Shown here: positions 26,149 to 34,169 of the stretch, piece after piece
Position numbering within the stretch: the stretch's first letter is position 1
Layout: each line of letters begins with the position of its first letter
NCBI RefSeq assembly: GCF_017876405.1
Contig: NZ_JAGINW010000001.1
Span: 11,917,203 to 11,981,202, forward strand
DNA from: Kibdelosporangium banguiense
GTDB taxonomy: Bacteria > Actinomycetota > Actinomycetes > Mycobacteriales > Pseudonocardiaceae
Direction of reading: 5' to 3'
DNA length: 64,000 bases
Translations under genes and position numbers: made by a program
Notes under the pieces: model-generated
The model's database searches: none
What the model was told of the DNA's origin: nothing
The model's input: only the letters and a program-made list of their open reading frames with translations

Positions 26149-27094
26149 CGCCTTCCGCCCCGAGCCCAACCGAGCCAGACCTTCAAGGCTGATTCGCCCT
26201 ATCCTTGGATAGACAGTCCCCCACCCATCCCTGGGGGGCGTCCCTGGTCCAGTCTACAGGGGATTGGGTCTGATCTGGGGTTTTCACGGGGTGAGTCGGT
26301 GCGGGTGGGCCGTTCGCACTGGGTTCACCTGAGTGGCGTAAGGCTTGGGTGTTGCCTGGTGGGTTCCCTGTGGTGCATGGCTTCCTGGATGAGCCTCGGG
26401 CTGATGTTGGGGCTGTGATTGTTTCAAAGACAATGCCCTCGCCGGGCGGCAAACCTCCCTCGGATGAGGGGAAGAGCGGTTCGCGTCCCCATCCTCGGTC
26501 GGCCTGCCCAAGGGTAACCACACATGCCCAGGACACCGCACGCTTTCGTTCGCCGACGCTCCCAGTGTTTCAGCTTCTCGCTTCAAGGCGACTTGGGTTT
26601 GGGTCGGGTTTCGTTGCGGGGCGCCGGGCTTGGGGTGCTCGCCGCTGCGCTGGACATGTGTGATCAGGCTTCGCCCAGGCCGACCGAGGATGAGGCCACC
26701 AGGACACACTCTTGTTGCGCTGACGCGCTTTTGGCTTTTCTGGGGCTCGGTAACCGGGGCTGGGTTCGCGACGGGGGGCGCCAACCCGGCACGCCAGACC
26801 TTCAAGCTCGGCAACCGGGCCCGCTTCCCGTTCATGGGCGCCAACCGGGCCCGCCAGGCTCTTCCGGCTCGGGTTCCGTTCAGGGCCACCGACCTGGCAC
26901 GGCAGTGCCTTGTCCCTGCTAACCGGTGCTCGTTCCGACTGGGGGTGCTGACCGGAGCCGCTGAGCCTTTGGCTCGGTCGCTGGGTTGCTGACCGGGGCC
27001 GCCGGCCCTTCGTCTCCGCGACTGGTAACTGGCCCTTCATGTCGGGCTGCCAGGACAATGGCGTGTGGGGCGCGTTCGGGTAGACTGTCGGCAA
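26149..27094. other. Non-coding, G+T-rich stretch with decayed repeats
   Basis: About 950 bp without a credible gene. Open frames on both strands are basic, low in complexity and lack ribosome sites. CCCCCA (26218-26223) and TGGGGG (26232-26237) form a small hairpin near the start. GCCAGACCTTCAAG occurs twice (26174-26187 and 26793-26806). The right third is a degenerate 30-bp-period repeat described separately. The region may be a decayed repeat island or the remains of a repetitive gene. Confidence 0.5.
26751..27030. repeat. Degenerate minisatellite with 30-bp period
   Basis: The anchor nnAACCnGGC recurs at 26751, 26781, 26811 and 26841, exactly 30 bp apart, and more loosely near 26919, 26948 and 26989 (TAACCGG or TGACCGG). 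On the minus strand each unit begins CCCGGTTnnCG and continues with a GAA-containing and GGCG-containing part. Read on the minus strand, the regular part gives a 10-residue repeat (AGPVGAHERE, AGPVAELEGL, ACRVGAPRRE). Confidence 0.6.
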
Positions 27095-27952
27095 GTGGAC
27101 GTTCTGGCGATGAAGTTGTTTCTTGCTCCCCTGTTGGTTGTTGGGTCTACTTTGGTTGGGTGGCGTTGGGGGGCTGGGGTTGCGGGGATTCTGGTTGGGC
27201 TGCCGATTGTGGCTGGGCCGATTCTGTTCATCTCCTATTGTCTTCATGGCGGCGACTTTGTTGGTCGGGCGGCTGATTCGTCGTTGCTTGGGCTTGTGGC
27301 GCTGGCTGTGTTTGCGGTGGTGTTTGCGTTTGCTGCGCGTCGATTCGGGTGGTTTGCCACGGTTGGGATAAGTTGGGTTGCTGTTCTTGCCGTGGATTTT
27401 GGGCTGTCGTTTGTTCCTGTCACGACGATTGGTGGGCTTGTGCTTTCGTTGGCTGCGACGACGGTGGCGATGGTTCTGATGCCGGGGTCGGAGCCTTCGG
27501 CGAGGCCGCGGCGGTCGTCTGTGTGGGATTTGCCTGGGCGTGCTGTTGCCACTGGGGTTTTGGTTCTTGCTGTGACAACGGCTTCCAGTGTGTTGGGGCC
27601 GCACTGGACTGGTCTGCTGGCGCCTTTTCCTGTCGCGACAAGTGTTGTTGCGGCTTTTGGGCACGCTCAGCATGGGGCCGACGTGACTGCGCGGACCTTG
27701 GCTGGGGTGCTGATGGGTCTGTTCAGCTTCGCGGCTTTCTGTGTCACGGTGTCGACTCTCGTCAGGCCGCTTGGTGGCGCCGCGTTTGCGTTGGGTGTGG
27801 GGGTTACGGTCTTTGTTCAGCTTCTGGTTGTGCTGGCCCGCCGGGAGTGGCGGGCCAGCAGTGGGGTCAGTGCTCCAGGAGGGAGACGCTTGTTCGGTAG
27901 CCGGAATCGCCGACGTAAGGCACCGAGCGGGCGATGCCGATGGTTACGCTGA
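27095..27952 (+). CDS. Integral membrane protein, unknown family
   Basis: 285 aa from GTG 27095 (ATG 27110 is the alternative). About eight hydrophobic segments arranged as two similar halves, each beginning with a Pro-containing helix (LAPLLVVGSTLVGWRWG; LLAPFPVATSVVAAFGHAQHG) and separated by a basic loop (PSARPRRSSVWDLPGRA). TAGACT lies about 9 nt before the GTG, so the mRNA may be leaderless. Codon use is rich in T and G at the third position, unlike neighbours. The last 86 bp run into the convergent discoidin gene, coding a basic tail (SRNRRRKAPSGR). Function unknown, possibly a transporter. Confidence 0.65.
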   Translation: MDVLAMKLFLAPLLVVGSTLVGWRWGAGVAGILVGLPIVAGPILFISYCLHGGDFVGRAADSSLLGLVALAVFAVVFAFAARRFGWFATVGISWVAVLAVDFGLSFVPVTTIGGLVLSLAATTVAMVLMPGSEPSARPRRSSVWDLPGRAVATGVLVLAVTTASSVLGPHWTGLLAPFPVATSVVAAFGHAQHGADVTARTLAGVLMGLFSFAAFCVTVSTLVRPLGGAAFALGVGVTVFVQLLVVLARREWRASSGVSAPGGRRLFGSRNRRRKAPSGRCRWLR

Positions 27953-29369
27953 CGTTCTTTCCGGTTATGTCACCTGTTGGGAAGTAGCGGCTGGGGATCA
28001 GGCCACCGGGGCACCAGCTGCGTGGGTTGGATGTTGTGTTGTTGCGGAAGATTCCGGGGTTTCCGTCTGGGCTGTATTGCTCGAGGGCGGCGCAGTCGAC
28101 GGCGGTGGAGAACGAGCCGACGCGGGTGCCGTTGACCGAAACGGTGACTGTGGTGTTGGAGTACTCTTCGCCGCCTGCGGCTGAGCCGTAGCCGGCTATC
28201 ACGAGGGCTATGTCGCCTCGGTTGCTGGCTGCGGTGTGGGTGATTGGGCCTGCGTTGATGGAGTTCGTTGTCTCGCGGATGCCGGAGATCATTCCGGTGA
28301 CGTCGTGGTCCTTGGCCACCAGGGCCGTGGTCGAGATCAGCGACATCGAGTACTTGAAGCCTATTGCCCTGAATTCGGGGGTGACCTCGGGGTGTGACTC
28401 GCAGGCGTCGCCTCGGTACGGGTTTGAGCCGCCGCCTATGCCGAGGTAGATGTCCTTGTTCGGGTCGGCGAGCGAGCCGGCGTACGGGCCGAGGTCGGCG
28501 TCCGGGAATGTGTAGTTCGCTTTGGTGCCACGCCAGTAGTTGCTGAATGGCGTGATGAAGTCCTGGAGGGTGACTCGCGGTGTGGCCGCGGTCGGTGTTG
28601 TGCCCTTTGGCACGGCGACGTAGAACACCGTGCCGATCCGGTCGTAGTTGTCGCATTGGGCGTGGTAGCTGACGCGCACCCGAAGGTCGTTGCCGATCAG
28701 CGCTTTCTCCGCGTCGGTCAGCTTTCTGGCGAACTCGGTGCCCCGGTTCCACATCAGGACGCCTGGAGGCGGGGTGTAGTTGGCCGGGTCGTTGCTTGTG
28801 TAGATGCCGAATTGGGGGATGTGGTCGAACACCGAGATGGTGCCGCCGCCTGGGGTTCCGGTGCTGGTGCCGTAGACCTCGAACTCGTAGATACGCGCCG
28901 CCGAGTCGGTGGTCTGGGTCGGGGTGTTGACGGTCAGCTTGGCGTAACGGGCTTCCGTCGCGGTGATGGGGTGCGTCGTGGTGCTTGCCGTGTTGTTCGT
29001 GACGGTAACCGGAGTAGTCCACGTGGTGCCGTTGGTGGACAGCGAGATGGTGAATGCTTTCGTGTTGTATGTCGCCGACTCTCCGCCGGCACCGGCGTGC
29101 TTGATGGCGAAACTGGTGACCGACGCGGTGGCACCCAGGTCGACCTGCAGGAACTTGCTGCTGGCCGTGGAGCACCATTTGTCGCTGTTACCGCCGGAAA
29201 CGCTGCCGTTGACAGCCTTTTCCGGTCCTTCGGAGCTCGCGCACACGGCGGAACCGGTTGCGGGCTTGTTCAGGGCCAGGTTGGTGTCGGCGGCGGCCGC
29301 GGCCGTCGGGATGGCGCTCAGGGACATTACGAGCGCGCTCAGCGGCACGATCGTTCTTCGGACCGTCAT
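27867..29369 (-). CDS. Secreted discoidin (F5/8 type C) and PNGase F-like protein
   Basis: 500 aa from ATG 29369, with GAGGT 4 nt upstream. Signal peptide residues 1-27 (ending TAAAAAD). Residues ~30-165 form an F5/8 type C (CBM32-like) domain: NLALNKPATGSAVC, AVNGSVSGGNSDKWCS, FLQVDLGATASVTSFAIKHAG, YEFEVYG. The rest resembles the two-jellyroll peptide-N-glycosidase F fold, with a conserved Cys-rich end (SWCPGGLIPSRYFPTG, comparable to GWCPGMAVPTR of PNGase F). It may deglycosylate proteins or bind glycans; active-site residues were not verified. The plus strand stays G+T-rich across this gene although it is coded on the minus strand. Confidence 0.75.
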   Translation of the reverse strand: MTVRRTIVPLSALVMSLSAIPTAAAAADTNLALNKPATGSAVCASSEGPEKAVNGSVSGGNSDKWCSTASSKFLQVDLGATASVTSFAIKHAGAGGESATYNTKAFTISLSTNGTTWTTPVTVTNNTASTTTHPITATEARYAKLTVNTPTQTTDSAARIYEFEVYGTSTGTPGGGTISVFDHIPQFGIYTSNDPANYTPPPGVLMWNRGTEFARKLTDAEKALIGNDLRVRVSYHAQCDNYDRIGTVFYVAVPKGTTPTAATPRVTLQDFITPFSNYWRGTKANYTFPDADLGPYAGSLADPNKDIYLGIGGGSNPYRGDACESHPEVTPEFRAIGFKYSMSLISTTALVAKDHDVTGMISGIRETTNSINAGPITHTAASNRGDIALVIAGYGSAAGGEEYSNTTVTVSVNGTRVGSFSTAVDCAALEQYSPDGNPGIFRNNTTSNPRSWCPGGLIPSRYFPTGDITGKNVSVTIGIARSVPYVGDSGYRTSVSLLEH

Positions 29370-29467
29370 GAAGACCTCGATGGGTTGCAGGGTGGACAAT
29401 GCGCACTGAATCCTGCCGAGGCTCGCCCAGGACGAACTAGATCCATTCGGCTGTGCCGGTTCCCAGT

Positions 29468-30052
29468 TCAGTCCGCGTTCAGTTTGGTGCGCCGGGCGTA
29501 GGCGCGTGCAGCGCGGACCCGATCGCCGCAGCGGGTGGAGCACCACTGGCGGCGGCCGTGGCGCAGCAGGTAGCGGCTGCAGGGAGGGGAATCGCAGGTG
29601 GTGAGGGAATCGGCGTCGGGGCCGGTGAGGAGGTCGGCTGCGTTGGTTGCCAGGGCGGCGAGGGCGCGGTCGAGGATCTCGTTGGGCGGACACGCCGCCG
29701 CGCGGTAAGGGCCGTTCTTTTCGTCCCAGTGCAGCAGCGCGGCCGTGGGCACTCTGCTCAGTGCGTCGTTGACGGCGGACAGGGCCGCGGGCAAGGCGGG
29801 AATCCCGGCAACGCGCGCGGCGAGCAACGATCTGATGTGTTCACGCATCGAGCGCAACTGGGCCGCGCACATCTCCTGTATTCCGGCTTCGGCCGGAGCG
29901 AGGCCGCGTTCGGTCAGCCACCGGTTGGTTGCCGAAGGGGTGCCCAGCAAGTCGATGAACTGCCCACCGGGCTGCGCGACGGCGCTGTTGGCGAAGTCGA
30001 GGGCGAGGTACTTCTCCGCTCCCGCCGCGGGCTCGATGGTCATAAGTCTCAT
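29468..30052 (-). CDS. CGNR zinc-finger (ABATE domain) transcriptional regulator
   Basis: 194 aa. N-terminal ABATE domain (YLALDFANSAV, FIDLLGTPSATNRWL, REHIRSLLAA) followed by a C-terminal CGNR-type zinc finger with ligands in CDSPPC and QWCSTRCGDRVRAARAYARR. The finger reads CGDR where the name-giving motif is CGNR. These proteins are stress- or ligand-responsive DNA-binding regulators. It is divergent from an MBL hydrolase gene across an 80-bp region with a 12-bp inverted repeat, indicating auto- and co-regulation. ATG 30040 is an alternative start. Confidence 0.9.
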   Translation of the reverse strand: MRLMTIEPAAGAEKYLALDFANSAVAQPGGQFIDLLGTPSATNRWLTERGLAPAEAGIQEMCAAQLRSMREHIRSLLAARVAGIPALPAALSAVNDALSRVPTAALLHWDEKNGPYRAAACPPNEILDRALAALATNAADLLTGPDADSLTTCDSPPCSRYLLRHGRRQWCSTRCGDRVRAARAYARRTKLNAD

Positions 30053-30066
30053 GGTACGGCTTGATT

Positions 30067-30120
30067 TTATCCGTGAGAAACCTCTACTGTTCTCACGGAT
30101 ATATGAGCCTTCATCCGTGA
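30067..30120. promoter_or_regulatory. CGNR regulator operator
   Basis: TATCCGTGAGAA (30067-30078) and TTCTCACGGATA (30089-30100) are a perfect 12-bp inverted repeat with a 10-nt spacer. A third half-site ATCCGTGAG stands at 30112-30120, next to the ribosome site of the hydrolase gene. Position between the regulator and its divergent neighbour makes it the likely operator of the CGNR protein. Confidence 0.7.
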
Positions 30121-30132
30121 GGAGATTTCTTC

Positions 30133-30900
30133 GTGGTCACCACCGAGCAGTTCCCTGTCCGCGTCTTCGGCGGCCCCACCGCCTTCTTCGACTACGGCGG
30201 GCTGACGTTCCTCACCGATCCGACCTTCGACGCCCCCGGCGACTACCCGGTGCCGGGCGGCCAGCTGACCAAGACGGCGCATGCGGCCGTGACACCGGAC
30301 AGCCTCGGCCGCATCGACGTGGTCCTGCTCTCCCACGACGAGCACGCCGACAACCTCGACAACTCCGGCCGGGCCCTGCTCGCCGACGTCGCACTCACCC
30401 TCACCACGCCCGGAGGCGGGCAGCGCCTGGGCAACGGCGCCAAGGGACTAGCCGACTGGGAGTCGGTCGAGCTGGACCGTCCAGGCGGCGGCACGATCAC
30501 GGTGACGGGTGTGCCTGCCGTCCACGGACCCGGCCCGCGCGAGGAGGTCGAACCGCTCACCGGCGAGGTTGTCGGATTTGTCCTGTCGGGAGAGGACCTG
30601 CCCACGGTCTACGTCAGCGGCGACAACGCCTCGCTCGACGCGGTCAAGGAGATCGCCGAACGGTTCGGCCCGGTGGACACCGCCATCCTCTTCGCCGGGG
30701 CTCCCCGTATCCCTGTCCTCTTCGACGGCGAACCGCTCGTGCTCACCAGCGCACAGGCCGCCGAGGCGGCCGAGATCCTCGGCGCCCGCCGGGTTGTCCC
30801 CGTCCACTACAACAGCTGGACCCACTTCACTGAAGGCCGTGCCGAACTGGTGGCCGCGTTCACCGCAGCCGGTCTGATCGCACGCCTGGATCTGGACTGA
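30133..30900 (+). CDS. MBL-fold metal-dependent hydrolase (UlaG-like)
   Basis: 255 aa. Metallo-beta-lactamase fold of the UlaG/ZnMc-like group: TAFFDYGGLTFLTDPTFD, the metal motif LLSHDEHADNLD (HxxxHxDN type), GVPAVHGPG, VYVSGDNAS and the final VVPVHYNSWTHF. Start GTG 30133 with GAGGAG upstream. It is divergent from the CGNR regulator and followed after 72 bp by an MFS transporter, suggesting a small detoxification or export module. Substrate is unknown; lactonase or phosphodiesterase activity is possible. Confidence 0.88.
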   Translation: MVTTEQFPVRVFGGPTAFFDYGGLTFLTDPTFDAPGDYPVPGGQLTKTAHAAVTPDSLGRIDVVLLSHDEHADNLDNSGRALLADVALTLTTPGGGQRLGNGAKGLADWESVELDRPGGGTITVTGVPAVHGPGPREEVEPLTGEVVGFVLSGEDLPTVYVSGDNASLDAVKEIAERFGPVDTAILFAGAPRIPVLFDGEPLVLTSAQAAEAAEILGARRVVPVHYNSWTHFTEGRAELVAAFTAAGLIARLDLD

Positions 30901-30972
30901 TCACCCGAGTCCGGCGCCATCCGCCACCCGTCCGACACTGTGCGGGTGGCGCCTGTCGAAAGAAACTCTCCA

Positions 30973-32223
30973 GTGACGACTTCAGTGCCGGCCGGGACAC
31001 GCTCCCAGGCACAACGCCGCATCCTGACCGTTCTGGTCGCCGCGCAGGTCCTCAGCGGCGCCGGACTAGCGGCAGGCGTGGCCGTCGGTGCCCTGCTCGC
31101 GCAGGATTTGCTTGACTCCACGAGCCTTGCCGGGCTGCCCAGTGCGGTGTCCACCGCAGGTTCCGCGCTGGCAGCCATTGCCGTCGGACGCATCTCGCAT
31201 GCCCGCGGCCGCCGTCCTGGCCTTGCCGCCGGGTATCTGGCCGGTGCTGTCGGCAGCGCGGGCGTCGTTGCTGCCGCTGTCGTCGGCGACGCCGTCCTGT
31301 TGTTCCTCGCGCTGTTCGTCTATGGCGCAGGCATGGCCACCAACCTGCAGGCCCGTTACGCCGGAGCCGATTTAGCCGCGCCGACGCAACGCGCCCGCGC
31401 CGTGTCCACCGTCCTGGTGGCCACCACTCTGGGCGGCGTCGTCGGCCCCAACCTCGCCCCGGTCACCGGTGACCTCGCTCACGCACTCGGAATCCCTTAC
31501 CTGGCAGGGCCATTCATCCTCGCCGGTGCCGCCTACGCAATGGCCACCGTGGTTCTGGCCGTCTGGCTACGCCCTGACCCACTGTTGCTGGCCCGCACCC
31601 TGGACGCCGAACAGCAGGGCGATCCCAGCGAGGTGCCGCGCCCGGCGGCCGGAACGAGCCGGTCCGGTGTGCTGGCCGGCACGCTGGTCATGGTGCTCAC
31701 CCAACTGGTCATGGTCGCGATCATGACGATGACGCCTGTCCACATGCAAGATCACGGCCACGGCACCGCGGCCTCAGGCCTCGTCATCGCCATTCACATC
31801 GGATCGATGTACTTGCCGTCGCCCGTGACCGGCTGGCTCGTCGACCGCTACGGCCGCCTCACCATCGCCGCTGCCGCCGGTCTGGTCCTGCTGGCCGCCG
31901 GAATCGTGGCCGCCGTCGCCCCCGGCGAATCCGTCGCCCTGTTCGCGGTGGCCCTTGCCCTGCTGGGACTGGGCTGGAACTTCGGCGTGGTCACCGGCAC
32001 CGCGATCATCACCGACGCCGTCCCGCTGGCCGCACGCGCCAAAACCCAGGGCACGGTCGACGTCTCCATCGCCATCGCGGGCGGCGCCGGCGGCATGACC
32101 TCAGGCCTCGTCGTCGCGGCTGCCGGCTATCCCCTGCTTGCCATCGGTGGCGGCATCCTGGCGTTGGCCATCGTGCCGGTGGTCATGGCCACCGCGCGTA
32201 GCAGGCTCCCTGCCCAGGGCTGA
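30973..32223 (+). CDS. MFS transporter
   Basis: 416 aa from GTG 30973 (GTG 30940 would add 11 residues). Twelve hydrophobic segments. MFS-A-like loop GRISHARGRRPGLAAGYLAG, and in the second half VTGWLVDRYGRLTIAAAAG. FYGAGMATNLQARYAGADLAAP is the conserved region after helix 4. It follows the MBL hydrolase and is probably under the same CGNR control. Likely an exporter of a drug or metabolite; substrate unknown. Confidence 0.88.
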   Translation: MTTSVPAGTRSQAQRRILTVLVAAQVLSGAGLAAGVAVGALLAQDLLDSTSLAGLPSAVSTAGSALAAIAVGRISHARGRRPGLAAGYLAGAVGSAGVVAAAVVGDAVLLFLALFVYGAGMATNLQARYAGADLAAPTQRARAVSTVLVATTLGGVVGPNLAPVTGDLAHALGIPYLAGPFILAGAAYAMATVVLAVWLRPDPLLLARTLDAEQQGDPSEVPRPAAGTSRSGVLAGTLVMVLTQLVMVAIMTMTPVHMQDHGHGTAASGLVIAIHIGSMYLPSPVTGWLVDRYGRLTIAAAAGLVLLAAGIVAAVAPGESVALFAVALALLGLGWNFGVVTGTAIITDAVPLAARAKTQGTVDVSIAIAGGAGGMTSGLVVAAAGYPLLAIGGGILALAIVPVVMATARSRLPAQG

Positions 32224-32235
32224 GCCATCCTACAG

Positions 32236-32327
32236 GGAAAGCGCTTACCGGATCCGGCGCCGACCAGAGCGCAAAGGTTTACAACCGGTAACGCCGTGAC
32301 TACAGTCACAATCTGGGAGCGCTCCCA
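32236..32327 (+). promoter_or_regulatory. LacI/CebR-like operators upstream of pectate lyase
   Basis: Three palindromes precede the pectate lyase. GGAAAGCGCTTACC (32236-32249) is a LacI-type operator with one mismatch. GTGACT-AC-AGTCAC (32296-32309) is a perfect 6-bp inverted repeat. TGGGAGCGCTCCCA (32314-32327) is identical to the CebR box that controls cello-oligosaccharide genes in streptomycetes. No LacI-family gene is in the window. This suggests repression relieved by a plant-derived oligosaccharide. Confidence 0.7.
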
Positions 32328-32386
32328 GACATGCCGCCTTGCCCTTCCGCACAGTGCGGCACTTCCCTGCAGAACGAGGAGTTTCC

Positions 32387-33394
32387 ATGTTCGTTCCAGC
32401 GAAATCCTGGCCGGAACCGATTCGGCGGTCAGTCGCCGTCGCGGTCGCTGCCATGGCTTTTCTGGCAGTGGCGCCCGCGCAGGCAGATCCCGGTGTGCGC
32501 GTCTGGGCTGACACAGCCGACGGGTTCGCCGGCACCAGCGGAGGCACAACCGGTGGCGCAGGCGGCGCCACGGTCACCGTCGGCAACTACGCCGACCTGG
32601 TCAAGTACGCCACAGCGAGCGCCCCACACGTGATCCGGGTGAACGGCACGATCACAGTCGCCCCCTACGGCACCGAAATACGCGTCGCTTCGAACAAGAC
32701 CATTGTGGGCGTGGGCACGAGCGGGCAGATCGTCAACGGCGGGTTCTTCCTGGGTTCGGGCGTGCACAACGTGATCATCCGCAACCTGACCATCAGGGAC
32801 ACACGGATGACGTCGGACGATCCTGACGACAAGGAGTTCGACTACGACGGCATCCAGCTGGACAACGCGCACCACGTGTGGATCGACCACAACACCATCA
32901 CGCGGATGAACGACGGCCTGATCGACAGCCGTAAGGACACCAGCTACCTGACCGTCTCCTGGAACGTGCTGGCACAGAACAACAAGTCCTTCGGCATCGG
33001 CTGGACGACCAACGTCACCGCGCGAATGACCATTCACCACAACTGGATCCGCGACACCAAGCAGCGCAACCCCAGCACTGACAACGTCGCCTACGCGCAC
33101 CTGTACAACAACTACCTCCAGAACGTCACCTCGTACGGCAACTACGCCCGCGGCGCGACAAAGATGGTCCTGGAGAACAGCTACTTCGAGAACGTCAAAG
33201 ACCCTTACTACAAAGACAGCGCCGCGCAACTGCGCCAGTCCGGCAGCACTGTGGTCAAATCCAGCGGCAAGCAGCAGAGCGGTGGCTCGGCGTTCACACC
33301 AAGCTCGTTCTACTCCTACACCCTTGACCCAACGGCCCAGGTTCCCGCGTTGCTGCGCACCAAGTCAGGCCCTCAGGCCAACATCGGTTTGTAG
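32387..33394 (+). CDS. Secreted pectate lyase, PL1 family
   Basis: 335 aa. ATG 32387 has GAGGAG upstream. Signal peptide residues ~1-34 (ending APAQAD). The mature enzyme is a parallel beta-helix: IIRNLTIRDTRM, calcium-site region DYDGIQLDNAHHVWIDHNT (the vWiDH signature), DGLIDSRKDTSYLTVSWNVL and TIHHNWIRDTKQRNPS containing the conserved Arg. It cleaves polygalacturonate by beta-elimination, giving unsaturated oligogalacturonides. The gene converges with the operon at 33396. Expression is probably controlled by LacI-type boxes at 32236-32327. Confidence 0.93.
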   Translation: MFVPAKSWPEPIRRSVAVAVAAMAFLAVAPAQADPGVRVWADTADGFAGTSGGTTGGAGGATVTVGNYADLVKYATASAPHVIRVNGTITVAPYGTEIRVASNKTIVGVGTSGQIVNGGFFLGSGVHNVIIRNLTIRDTRMTSDDPDDKEFDYDGIQLDNAHHVWIDHNTITRMNDGLIDSRKDTSYLTVSWNVLAQNNKSFGIGWTTNVTARMTIHHNWIRDTKQRNPSTDNVAYAHLYNNYLQNVTSYGNYARGATKMVLENSYFENVKDPYYKDSAAQLRQSGSTVVKSSGKQQSGGSAFTPSSFYSYTLDPTAQVPALLRTKSGPQANIGL

Positions 33395-33395
33395 C

Positions 33396-34169
33396 TCACC
33401 TGTCGGCGATCACCACGTGGTAGGTCCGGCTGAGTGCGCAGCCGGGGCCGATGACGAGTGGCTGGTCGAACGCGAGTGAGGCTCCGATGCCGGGGTATTC
33501 AGCGATCCGGGCGAACCAACGGTCGTTGTCGGCCAGGCCGCTGAACGTCAGGCTGTACCGCGCCGAGGACACGGTCAACTCAGGTGTGGCCGAACCGTTG
33601 ATCGCGGACTCGGCGCGCAGTGAGCCGGCGGAGAGCTCTACGTCGATGGTTGGTGGCAGGCGCCAGAAGAATCCGCCGTAGCCTGCGCCTTCGCCCCGGC
33701 CGTTGAGCGCCGGAGTACGCAATTCCACCAGCGCTTTGCCAGGATTGGTCAGACGAGTGCTGACCGTGAGGCGCCAACTCCGGTCGTCGACTGCTTCGGC
33801 GCGGATCTCACGCTGTTCCTCCAGGAGGGTGGTGCCGTTCGGACTGAGCCAGTGCAGATCATGGGCAAATGCGTTGTCCGACTGGGAACGCCAGCCGGTG
33901 TGCACGATTCGGCCGTGATCAGGCAGCCAGACGTATCCCTGTCCGTGTACGTAGGTGCGGCCGCCCCAGAGGTTTGTGCCGGATACGTCGGGCATCGCGA
34001 TGCCGGCGCCCAGGTGCCATTCGTGATCCTCGGGCAACACATCGGTGACCGCTGTGCCTGTGAGCGTGCGTACAGGGTGCAGGTATGGGCGTGGGACGAG
34101 TGTTGGGTCGATGTCCGGGTCGATCACGTACTCGGCAACGATTTTTCCCCGTAGGGACAACAGGCTCAT
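33396..34169 (-). CDS. DUF6807 (PmoA-like) protein
   Basis: 257 aa, last gene of a four-gene overlapping operon. The segments PRPYLHPVRTLTGTAVTDVLPEDHEWHLGAGIA, NLWGGRTYV and VHTGWRS match the PmoA/DUF6807 family, despite the name unrelated in function to methane oxidation and typically found with carbohydrate-catabolism genes. The fold is beta-rich, like galactose mutarotase. The start overlaps the preceding stop (ATGA, 34166-34169). A sugar-modifying or epimerase-like role is inferred from neighbours only. Confidence 0.8.
   Translation of the reverse strand: MSLLSLRGKIVAEYVIDPDIDPTLVPRPYLHPVRTLTGTAVTDVLPEDHEWHLGAGIAMPDVSGTNLWGGRTYVHGQGYVWLPDHGRIVHTGWRSQSDNAFAHDLHWLSPNGTTLLEEQREIRAEAVDDRSWRLTVSTRLTNPGKALVELRTPALNGRGEGAGYGGFFWRLPPTIDVELSAGSLRAESAINGSATPELTVSSARYSLTFSGLADNDRWFARIAEYPGIGASLAFDQPLVIGPGCALSRTYHVVIADR

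Noticed and set aside
26470..26510. tRNA T-loop-like GGTTCGCGTCC
   Set aside because: No acceptor stem, D-arm or anticodon arm can be drawn around it.
26570..27673. 367-codon minus-strand frame across the repeat region
   Set aside because: It starts antisense inside the membrane protein gene, is extremely basic and low in complexity, and has no ribosome site. The 10-residue periodicity is recorded as a repeat instead.
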